Shown here: positions 1 to 5,786 of the stretch, in pieces
How the letters are laid out: every line of letters starts with the position of its first letter
How positions within the stretch are numbered: position 1 is the stretch's first letter
Assembly (NCBI GenBank): GCA_029077775.1
Contig: JAQNCU010000201.1
Location: 1 to 5,786, forward strand
DNA length: 5,786 nt
Source of the DNA: Acidocella sp.
GTDB taxonomy: Bacteria; Pseudomonadota; Alphaproteobacteria; Acetobacterales; Acetobacteraceae
Direction: 5' to 3'
Notes under the pieces: generated by a model
Databases searched by the model: none
What the model saw: only the letters and a program-made list of their open reading frames with translations
What the model was told of the DNA's origin: nothing
Program-made: the position numbers and the translations under genes

Positions 1-664
1 GGTGGTCGATGCACAGCACCGCAAAACCATAAAACGGGATATTCGCGACGAATTGCCGGTAGCCCGCCTCCATAGCCTCCCGCGAGCCCCAATGGTCGAG
101 ATGTTCAGGGTCCATATTGGTGACGATGGTGATGACGGCGGGCAGGCGCAGGAAACTGCCATCGGACTCATCGGCTTCCACCACCATCCAGTCGCCCGCA
201 CCCAGGCGGGTGTTGCTGCCATAGGCGTTGATGATGCCGCCATTGATGACCGTGGGGTCGAACCCCGCCCCTTCCAGCACCGCCGCGACCAGGCTCGTGG
301 TGGTGGTTTTACCGTGCGTGCCGCCAACCGCGACCGCCCATTTGAGGCGCATAAGCTCCGCCAGCATTTCCGCGCGGCGGACCACCGGAATGAGCTTGTG
401 CCGGGCGGCAACGACCTCAGGGTTGTCCCTGGGGACGGCGGTGGAAATGACAACGACCTGGGCCGCGCCGAGATTGGCGGCAGTGTGACCGATGGCAACC
501 GGAATACCGGCGGCGCGCAGGCGGGCGACATTGCTGCCTTCGGCGATGTCAGAACCCTGCACCGCATAGCCAAGCTCGTGCAGCACTTCGGCGATCCCCG
601 ACATACCGATGCCGCCGATCCCGACGAAATGAAGGACGCCGATGGAGAGTGGTAATGCTCTCAT
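1..664 (-). CDS. murC: MurC, UDP-N-acetylmuramate--L-alanine ligase (5' part, runs off the window)
   Basis: Cytoplasmic ATP-dependent ligase that adds L-alanine to UDP-MurNAc, the first amino acid of the peptidoglycan stem peptide. My translation of the minus strand is open for 221 residues to the window edge, a little under half of a usual MurC of about 460-480 residues. The N-terminal UDP-binding domain carries a Rossmann-like glycine loop (HFVGIGGIGMSG, residues 12-23). The central ATPase domain has the P-loop GGTHGKTTTT (114-123, Lys119), the EADESDGSF segment (163-171) that helps bind metal, and TNMDPEHLDHWG (182-193). His in the GTHGKT loop and the EADESD motif separate MurC from MurD, MurE and MurF. 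The ATG at 664 is chosen because it overlaps the murG stop in an ATGA quartet and puts the glycine loop at the normal distance from the N-terminus. No clear Shine-Dalgarno precedes it, which fits translational coupling to murG. The C-terminal ligase domain lies outside the window. Identification is firm. Confidence 0.96.
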   Translation of the reverse strand, partial: MRALPLSIGVLHFVGIGGIGMSGIAEVLHELGYAVQGSDIAEGSNVARLRAAGIPVAIGHTAANLGAAQVVVISTAVPRDNPEVVAARHKLIPVVRRAEMLAELMRLKWAVAVGGTHGKTTTTSLVAAVLEGAGFDPTVINGGIINAYGSNTRLGAGDWMVVEADESDGSFLRLPAVITIVTNMDPEHLDHWGSREAMEAGYRQFVANIPFYGFAVLCIDH

Positions 665-1776
665 GCCGAGGTGCTCGCGGCGAGGCTGGTTTGCACCAAT
701 GTGGCGATGTGAGCGGCGGCGTTCAGATGGGCCGCAGCACCGGCGGCGCGGGCAGCGACGGTGAGGAGTGTCGGGTTGGATAACAAATGTTCGAGTCTTT
801 CGCTTAAAATTTCAGGTGTGAGGCCATGCTGGTCCAGCCGCCAGGCCGCCCCCACATCTGCCAGTGCGTCGGCGTTGGCGCGCTGGTGATCATCGATCGC
901 GCTCGGCAATGGAATGAAAACCGCCGGACGCCCGGCAATGGCGATTTCGGCGACCGAGGAGGCACCGGCGCGCGCGATGACGAGATGGGCGGTTTGATAT
1001 TGAGCTGCCATGTCATTGAAAAATGGGCTGAGCACGGCGGCAATGCCTGCGCCGGCATAGGTGGCGGCGGCATCGTCATGTTCCTGGGCCCGGCATTGCT
1101 GGACGACATGCAGCCGGGCACGCAAATTGGCTGGCAAAACTGCGAAGGCGGCGGGGATGAGCGCGCCGAAGATTTTAGCCCCGAGCGAGCCGCCGAGTAC
1201 GAGGATGTTGATAATGTCCGTCGGTGGCGCGTAGGGGGTACCGGATAAGGCGGCGATGGCGGGGCGAACCGGGTTGCCGGTCAATTCAGTTTTTACGCCC
1301 CTGGGCGCGGCCCTGGTGTTGGCGAAGCTGACCAGCAAAACATCCGCCCAGCGGGCGAGAAAACGATTGGCCCGGCCCAGAACGGCGTTTTGTTCGTGCA
1401 GGAATATTTTGGGGCTGCGTCGCAAGCTGATCGCCGCCAGCACGGGCGCAATCGCCGGATAGCCGCCAAAGGCGACAACCGCGCCGGGGCGTAAAGCCGC
1501 CATGATCTGCCGTGCCTGGCCTGTGCCACGCAGCAGCTTTGCCGCACCCGACACAGCGCGTGGCAGGCTGCGGCCGGACAAGCCAGCCCCGGCGACCACA
1601 TGGCATTCAACCCCTGCGAAGACCGACGAGGACAAACCACCGGAGCGCGCATCGGTGATGAGCACGACGCGCTCACCGCGCATCTGCAGTTCATGCGCCA
1701 GTGCCTCAGCGGGGAAAAAATGACCGCCCGTGCCGCCAGCGGCGATGATAACGGGCGAGGATACGGGTGCTCTCAT
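661..1776 (-). CDS. murG: MurG, lipid II synthase (GlcNAc transferase)
   Basis: Peripheral membrane glycosyltransferase (GT28 family, GT-B fold) that transfers GlcNAc from UDP-GlcNAc to lipid I, giving lipid II on the inner face of the cytoplasmic membrane. The 371-residue protein is a normal length. The N-terminal acceptor domain has the glycine loop GGTGGHFFPA (14-23) with the expected His19, then FGGYPA (103-108) and LHEQNAVLGRANR (126-138). TGNPVR (166-171) marks the linker. The C-terminal donor domain has the second glycine loop LGGSLGA (194-200), the nucleotide-sugar site RAGASSVAEIAIAGRPAVFIP (269-289) with Glu277, and DDHQRANA (295-302), whose Gln and Asn normally contact the sugar. 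The tail after about residue 338 is alanine-rich. The ATG at 1776 overlaps the ftsW stop as ATGA, and the stop overlaps the murC start the same way. It sits between the lipid II polymerase gene and murC, the standard dcw position. No defect seen. Confidence 0.97.
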   Translation of the reverse strand: MRAPVSSPVIIAAGGTGGHFFPAEALAHELQMRGERVVLITDARSGGLSSSVFAGVECHVVAGAGLSGRSLPRAVSGAAKLLRGTGQARQIMAALRPGAVVAFGGYPAIAPVLAAISLRRSPKIFLHEQNAVLGRANRFLARWADVLLVSFANTRAAPRGVKTELTGNPVRPAIAALSGTPYAPPTDIINILVLGGSLGAKIFGALIPAAFAVLPANLRARLHVVQQCRAQEHDDAAATYAGAGIAAVLSPFFNDMAAQYQTAHLVIARAGASSVAEIAIAGRPAVFIPLPSAIDDHQRANADALADVGAAWRLDQHGLTPEILSERLEHLLSNPTLLTVAARAAGAAAHLNAAAHIATLVQTSLAASTSA

Positions 1777-2872
1777 GACGTATCGCTTGCGTGGCGTTTT
1801 CGCGTCAGCGCCAGCAGGAAACCCATCTGGATGGAGATCGCCATGACCGAGCTGCCGCCATATGAGATAAATGGCAGAGTCATGCCCTTGGTCGGGATTA
1901 ATGAAAGGGACGACGCCATGTTGATAAAGGCTTGCAGGCCGAAACCCACGATCAGCCCGCCCGCCGCGAGCACGACGAAGAGGTTTTGCTCGCGGAGCAG
2001 CCTCAGCATGGCCCGCACGACGATGGCCGCGAAGATGATGATGATAAAGCCGCAGAAAATGAGGCCAAATTCCTCTCCGGCCACAGCAAAGACAAAATCG
2101 GCGCGGGCATCGGGCAAATAATGCTTCACCTGCCCCTCCCCCGGCCCGCGCCCGAACATGCCGCCATTACCGAAGGCCGAGAGCGCCGTGATGGCCTGAT
2201 AGGCAGAGGTTTTGGTCGGGTGCAAGAAAAGTTCGACCCGGGTGTGGACATGACTGATGAACAGAAAGGTGGCGATGAAGGCAAGAACCACGAGCAACGC
2301 CGCGATGCCAACCCATTTAAGGTCGCGAACACGACCAGGGTGAACAGAAACGTCATGCCGATATCCGGTTGCATTTTCAGTATCAATATCGTGAGCAAAA
2401 ACAGCCCGAGTGCCGCGCGCCGACCGGGGAATCCCGGTGTGCGGCGGGATTCAGCGATCAGCCACGCGATGATAACGATAAAGCCGGGGCGCAAAAATTC
2501 ACTGGGCTGGATGGTGAATCCCGGCAGCGATATCCAGCGATGGGCGCCGTCCACCTCGACCCCGTGGATGAGCGTGAACGCGGTGAGTAACAAAAATACG
2601 ATACCGAGCCCGAGTGCTGATAATTTTACCTGCCGCAGCGAGAGCATCGACATCGCCAACATCGTGACGCCGCCGGTGGCAAGGAAGAAGATCTGTTTGA
2701 GCATCGCCCGCGTGTCTGGATCTGACAGGCGCAGTGAAAAGCCCGGCATTGCGGCGAGCGCGAGGACATACCCAATGCCGATGAGCACCGCGAGGGCCAG
2801 CAAGGTGACGCGATCCACGCTCCACCACCAGCGGCCGATGATTGAGGTATCAGCGCGCGATAAAGCGGGCAT
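1773..2872 (-). pseudogene. ftsW: FtsW, septal peptidoglycan glycosyltransferase (SEDS), reading frame broken
   Basis: FtsW is the polytopic SEDS-family glycosyltransferase that polymerises lipid II at the division septum with FtsI (PBP3). The 5' half starts at the ATG at 2872, which shares one base with the murD stop (TAATG) and has a weak AAGGG about 10 nt upstream. It is FtsW-like for about 184 residues: RWWWSVDR, several membrane segments, GAHRWISLPGFTIQPSEF (109-126, Trp113) and KMQPDIGM (166-173). That frame then degenerates into about 64 Ser/Pro/Arg-rich residues and stops at 2126. The 3' half is in the -1 frame, from about LKWVGIAALLVVLAF (near 2321) to the stop at 1773. It holds HVHTRVELFLHP, LPDARADFVFAVAGEEFG (catalytic-type Asp codon at 2097-2099) and IPTKGMTLPFISYGGSS. 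Together the halves give about 366 residues and roughly ten membrane segments. Both halves look well preserved, so the damage is one local event: true mutation, sequencing or assembly error, or, less likely, programmed frameshifting. Confidence 0.9.
2315..2321 (-). other. ftsW frame break with slippery-like heptamer C_TTA_AAT
   Basis: This is where the upstream ftsW frame (codons acc tta aat ggg) must hand over to the -1 frame (gac ctt aaa tgg) to continue into the conserved 3' half. The minus strand reads C TTA AAT in the upstream frame. After a -1 slip the codons become CTT and AAA, so the A-site part of a classic X_XXY_YYZ signal is met but the P-site part is imperfect. Net loss of one base (or 3n+1) explains the break equally well. 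The break itself is directly visible; any role for the heptamer is speculation. Confidence 0.6.
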
Positions 2873-4170
2873 TATCCGGCCGCCCTTGCGAGCTGCGCGA
2901 AGAGGTCGCCACGGACTTCAAAATTCGCGAATTGATCAAAGCTGGCGCAGGCGGGCGAGAATAACACCGTGGCGACGCCGTGATGGGCGGCGTGAGTGAA
3001 TGCGCGCGGGACTGCCTGTTCCAGTGTTTCGACGTACTGGTTCGCAATGCCGTGCTGGTTTAGGGTGTCGGCCAGCAAATGCCCGTCTCGCCCGATCAGG
3101 AAGGCCTTTTCGATGCGCGGAAAATAAGGGGCGAGGGTCTCGATGCCGCCTGATTTGACGACTCCGCCCGCGATCCAGACGAAACGGTCATAGCAGCTCA
3201 TGGCGCGCGATGCGGCATCGGCGTTGGTGGCTTTGCTGTCGTTTATGAAGCGGATACCGGCATGGCGGGCGACCTCCTGTTGGCGATGAGCGAGGCCCGG
3301 GAAACTGGCGATGCCCGCGGCAATAATGGGCGCCGCAACGCCAAGGGCGCGCGCCATGGCGGCGGCGGCGGCGGCGTTTTGGGCGTTATGTGTCCCAGGC
3401 AGCGCCCTGGCGGCGGGCATTTGGAAACCCTGGCCGGAGATACGCTCAACGCGGGCAGGCTGGTCATCGAGCCACGCCGCCATGGCGCGAGACGGCGCGT
3501 CATCAATGCCGATGATGGCGGTACAGCCAGTATCCTGGCGCGCGAAAATCTCACGCTTGGCGGCGGCGTAGCCATCCATGTCGCCATGGCGATCCAAATG
3601 GTCGGGGGAGAGATTCAGCATGGCCGCGACATCGAAGCGTAAGCTGGCGATTCGTTCCAACATATAGCTCGACATTTCGAGCACATAGACGCCGTTATCC
3701 GGCAGTAATGGCAAAGCGAGGGCAGCGGGGCCGAGATTTGCCCCGGCGGCGTTTGGAATATCCGCGAGGTCAAGGATATGCGCGAGCAGCGCCGTGGTCG
3801 TCGATTTGCCGTTCGTGCCGGTGATGCCCGCGAATTTTGCGGAACTGAAGCTGCCCCGAACAGCGCGATAAAGGCATTCAGCGTCGGTGAGGATCGGCAC
3901 GTTATGGTCGCGTGCCCATATGGCGGCGGGATGGGGCTGAGGCAGGAGATGGGGAATCCCGGGGGACAAGACCAGCGCGTCCAGCCGACCCTGGATGTCG
4001 TGCGGCGGCATGAGCGTGACATCAACCGCCACGGCGCGAGTCTGTGGGTTGTCGTCCCAGGCGAAAACCTCGGCACCCATGGCGCGCAGGGCATGGGCAG
4101 CGGGCAGACCCGCTTTACCAAGCCCCACGACGGCAAACCGCATGCCTGTGAAAACATTCTGGAAATTCAT
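2872..4170 (-). CDS. murD: MurD, UDP-N-acetylmuramoyl-L-alanine--D-glutamate ligase
   Basis: Cytoplasmic ATP-dependent ligase that adds D-glutamate to UDP-MurNAc-L-Ala. At 432 residues it is close to the usual MurD length. The N-terminal UDP-binding domain starts with RFAVVGLGKAGLPAA (11-25) and includes LSPGIPHL (68-75). The central ATPase domain has the P-loop GITGTNGKSTTT (115-126, Lys122), LEMSSYMLE (164-172), NLSPDHLDRHG (186-196) and YAAAKREIF (201-209), whose Lys205 is the expected carbamylated lysine. LPGTHNAQNAAAA follows at 257-269. The C-terminal domain has HRQQEV (296-301), INDSKATNADA (309-319), GGVVKSGG (335-342) and SPACASFDQFANFEVRGDLF (405-424), all MurD hallmarks. The ATG at 4170 overlaps the mraY stop (ATGA). 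An internal ATG at residue 10 would remove little, but the overlap favours the longer form. One mild oddity is Met in LEMSSYMLE where many MurD proteins have Gln (SSFQL or SSYQL). The stop shares one base with the ftsW start. Confidence 0.97.
   Translation of the reverse strand: MNFQNVFTGMRFAVVGLGKAGLPAAHALRAMGAEVFAWDDNPQTRAVAVDVTLMPPHDIQGRLDALVLSPGIPHLLPQPHPAAIWARDHNVPILTDAECLYRAVRGSFSSAKFAGITGTNGKSTTTALLAHILDLADIPNAAGANLGPAALALPLLPDNGVYVLEMSSYMLERIASLRFDVAAMLNLSPDHLDRHGDMDGYAAAKREIFARQDTGCTAIIGIDDAPSRAMAAWLDDQPARVERISGQGFQMPAARALPGTHNAQNAAAAAAMARALGVAAPIIAAGIASFPGLAHRQQEVARHAGIRFINDSKATNADAASRAMSCYDRFVWIAGGVVKSGGIETLAPYFPRIEKAFLIGRDGHLLADTLNQHGIANQYVETLEQAVPRAFTHAAHHGVATVLFSPACASFDQFANFEVRGDLFAQLARAAG
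3358..3375 (-). repeat. Six-unit GCC trinucleotide run inside murD
   Basis: Six consecutive GGC units on the plus strand are read as six GCC alanine codons on the minus strand, MurD residues 266-271, just after LPGTHNAQN. An alanine-rich helix is normal at this point in Mur ligases, so the protein feature is ordinary. The perfect use of one codon makes it a short microsatellite that could change length by slippage without breaking the frame. Confidence 0.7.
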
Positions 4171-5255
4171 CGGATTTTCAAAGTGGCCAGACCCACCAAT
4201 GCGAGGATCATCGCGATAATCCAGAAGCGGATGACGATGGTAGGTTCGGCCCAGCCTTTTTTCTCGAAATGATGATGCAACGGCGCCATTAAAAATACCC
4301 GGCGGCCGGTACGCTTGAACCAGAAGACCTGGACGATGACGGAGACAGTTTCCACGACGAAAAGGCCGCCGACAATGGCCAGCACGATTTCATTTTTTGT
4401 AGCGACCGCGACGGCACCGAGCGCACCGCCGAGCGAGAGGGAGCCGGTATCGCCCATGAACACCGCCGCCGGGGGCGCGTTGAACCATAAAAAACCAAGC
4501 CCGGCACCGATCAGCGCCGAGAGAAACACCGCGAGTTCACCAGCCCCGGAGATGAAATTGATCTCAAGATAGCCGGCAAAGATCCGGTTGCCGACGAGAT
4601 AGGCGATGAATGCGAAAACCCCGGCAGCGATCATGGTCGGTACGATGGCCAGACCATCCAGGCCGTCTGTCAGGTTGACCGAATTCGAGGCGCCCATGAG
4701 GACGAACATGGCGACCAGCGGAAATGTGAAGCCAAAGGGGATCAGGAGGTTTTTGAACAGCGGCACGGCCAGCTCGCTGCCCAGACCTGCTGGCATGAGC
4801 GAGGTGATCCAGATCGCGGTGGCCAAACCGATCAGGGCCTGGGCGATGAGTTTTACGCGGCCCGAGACGCCTTTTGTGTTGCGTCGGGTGAGCTTCAGGA
4901 AATCATCGGCGAAGCCTATGGCCCCGTAACCAAAAGTCACGAGCAGCGTTGCCCAAACATAGCCGTTATCGAGATCGGCCCAGATCAACGTGGAGAGCCC
5001 CAAGGCGATGAGGATCAGCACGCCACCCATGGTCGGCGTGCCTTTTTTCTCGATCAGATGGCGTTCAGGACCATCCAGACGGATAGGTTGGCCATGGCGT
5101 TGCATGGATTTGAGGGTGCGGATGAGCCGGGGGCCAGCCCAAAAGCTGATGACAAGCGCGGTCAGGCAGGCGCCGCCCGCACGGAACGTGATGTACCGGA
5201 ACAGGTTGAAGGCATGGATATGTCCGGCCAAGGGGAGCAGCAGCGCGTATAACAT
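4167..5255 (-). CDS. mraY: MraY, phospho-N-acetylmuramoyl-pentapeptide-transferase (lipid I synthase)
   Basis: Integral membrane enzyme that transfers phospho-MurNAc-pentapeptide from UDP to undecaprenyl phosphate, giving lipid I and UMP. It is the first membrane step of peptidoglycan synthesis. The 362-residue product matches the family length (about 360) and has about ten hydrophobic segments. Visible signatures are FNLFRYITFRAGGA (16-29), QPIR with KKGTPTMGG (56-59, 70-78), FADDFLK with the Asp117-Asp118 metal pair (115-121), NLTDGLDG (194-201), FMGDTGSLSLGG (266-277, Asp269) and MAPLHHHFEKKGW (323-335) with the His triad 327-329. The start MLYALLLPL with FNLFRYITFR a few residues later is typical of the family. 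The ATG at 5255 shares one base with the murF stop (TGATG) and has a good GGAGAG ribosome binding site inside the murF end. The stop overlaps the murD ATG as ATGA. Catalytic residues all look present. Confidence 0.98.
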   Translation of the reverse strand: MLYALLLPLAGHIHAFNLFRYITFRAGGACLTALVISFWAGPRLIRTLKSMQRHGQPIRLDGPERHLIEKKGTPTMGGVLILIALGLSTLIWADLDNGYVWATLLVTFGYGAIGFADDFLKLTRRNTKGVSGRVKLIAQALIGLATAIWITSLMPAGLGSELAVPLFKNLLIPFGFTFPLVAMFVLMGASNSVNLTDGLDGLAIVPTMIAAGVFAFIAYLVGNRIFAGYLEINFISGAGELAVFLSALIGAGLGFLWFNAPPAAVFMGDTGSLSLGGALGAVAVATKNEIVLAIVGGLFVVETVSVIVQVFWFKRTGRRVFLMAPLHHHFEKKGWAEPTIVIRFWIIAMILALVGLATLKIR

Positions 5256-5786
5256 CAGGCTAAGCTCTCCAGGTGCCGGACCACATCACGCATCCGGCTG
5301 CCATAGCTGCCTTTGACCAGAACCGTGTCACCGTCCTGCAAAAGCGATGTCAGAATTGGGGCTAACGCAGAGGCGTCAGGCGAATGCCCGCCTTGCATGG
5401 CGGGCGGCAGCGATTCGAACAAAATCCCCATCATCGGGCCGCTGGCAAAAACCACATCGGCGCTGGCCATGAGCGCCGGGCGCAATGCCAAATGCTCGTC
5501 CCTCGCTTCGTCGCCAAGCTCCAGCATGTCTCCCAACACGGCGATGCGCCGTTGTGGTTGCAGGGCAAGGACCGCGAGTGCCGCGCGCATCGAGGCCCCA
5601 GATGCGTTGTAACTTTCATCGAGCAGGGTGATGTGTCTGTCCTGCGCAAGCGATAGAGCCCGGCGCGCGCCGCGCCCGGCGACCGGCGCGAACCCATCCA
5701 GAGCCGCCGCCGCACGCGCCACATCAAGCCCCAGCGCCTGACACGCGGCCAGTACGGCGAGCGCGTTCATGGCCATATGTTGACCA
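5255..5786 (-). CDS. murF: MurF, UDP-N-acetylmuramoyl-tripeptide--D-alanyl-D-alanine ligase (3' part)
   Basis: Cytoplasmic ATP-dependent ligase that adds the D-Ala-D-Ala dipeptide and completes UDP-MurNAc-pentapeptide. Only the last 176 residues are present, about 40% of a usual MurF of about 450 residues. The frame is open to the window edge, so the ATG at 5776 is internal and not the start. The piece begins with GQHMAMNALAVLAA, the end of the central ATPase domain. The C-terminal domain follows with LLDESYNASGASMRAAL (in-window residues 54-70; the family form is DDSYNANPxSM), IAVLGDMLELG (81-91) and VLVKGSYGSRMRDVV (155-169; family form VLVKGSxGSRM). These motifs are diagnostic for MurF within the Mur ligases. 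Its place directly before mraY is the usual dcw order, and its TGA shares one base with the mraY ATG. P-loop and N-terminal domain lie outside the window. Substrate choice at the third residue cannot be judged here. Confidence 0.95.
   Translation of the reverse strand, partial: GQHMAMNALAVLAACQALGLDVARAAAALDGFAPVAGRGARRALSLAQDRHITLLDESYNASGASMRAALAVLALQPQRRIAVLGDMLELGDEARDEHLALRPALMASADVVFASGPMMGILFESLPPAMQGGHSPDASALAPILTSLLQDGDTVLVKGSYGSRMRDVVRHLESLA
5265..5270 (-). promoter_or_regulatory. Ribosome binding site of mraY
   Basis: GGAGAG on the minus strand lies 9 nt before the mraY ATG and within the last codons of murF. It is the clearest Shine-Dalgarno sequence of the internal genes. murD, murG and murC have no obvious one and ftsW only a weak AAGGG. 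It supports the chosen mraY start. Confidence 0.65.

Noticed and set aside
2..655. A 217-codon plus-strand open frame at the left edge
   Set aside because: It is the complement of murC, which has the glycine loop, P-loop and EADESD motif on the minus strand. The plus-strand product shows no family features.
1773..2297. The 3' half of ftsW as an independent small gene starting at TTG 2297
   Set aside because: The frame continues upstream of the TTG with matching FtsW sequence (LKWVGIAA), there is no start region, and the product is exactly the missing second half of FtsW.
1932..2999. A 355-codon plus-strand open frame
   Set aside because: It lies antisense to ftsW and the end of murD. Its translation is a low-complexity mix of Arg, Asp, Pro and Ser with no recognisable motif. 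The minus-strand proteins have clear family motifs, so this is a high-GC shadow frame.
5255..5776. A complete 173-residue protein starting at ATG 5776
   Set aside because: The frame stays open upstream to the window edge (GQH before the Met), and the motifs are those of the C-terminal part of MurF, so this Met is internal.
1..5786. An undescribed defence, mobile or biosynthetic system
   Set aside because: Every base is accounted for by six overlapping dcw cluster genes in the standard order. I saw no inverted repeats, direct-repeat arrays, integrase or transposase motifs, or foreign-looking base composition.

Overview
The window is a tightly packed piece of a bacterial division and cell wall (dcw) cluster. 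All genes lie on the minus strand. In transcription order (high to low coordinate) they are murF (3' part), mraY, murD, ftsW, murG and murC (5' part). The two end genes run out of the window. I see no RNA gene, mobile element, CRISPR array, or intergenic gap large enough for a promoter or terminator.

Organism: G+C looks to be roughly 60% by eye. The gene order murF-mraY-murD-ftsW-murG-murC, the FtsW N-terminus (short polar lead, then RWWWSVDR before the first membrane segment) and the MurC N-terminus (HFVGIGGIGMSGIAEVLHELGY) fit an alphaproteobacterium. Acetobacteraceae or relatives are my best guess. This is recalled family resemblance, not a search.

How the genes work together: MurF finishes the cytoplasmic UDP-MurNAc-pentapeptide. 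MraY moves it onto undecaprenyl phosphate to give lipid I. MurG adds GlcNAc to give lipid II. FtsW polymerises lipid II at the septum. MurC and MurD are earlier ligases that add L-Ala and D-Glu. Every gene junction is a 1-nt or 4-nt stop/start overlap, so the genes are probably translationally coupled on one long mRNA that starts upstream of the window.

The one real anomaly is ftsW. Its reading frame breaks at about 2315-2324, between two well-conserved halves, and the normal short loop between two membrane segments there also seems to be missing. An intact FtsW is essential in most walled bacteria, so an assembly or sequencing error or a recent deletion is more likely than a functional variant. 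I found no undescribed system here.
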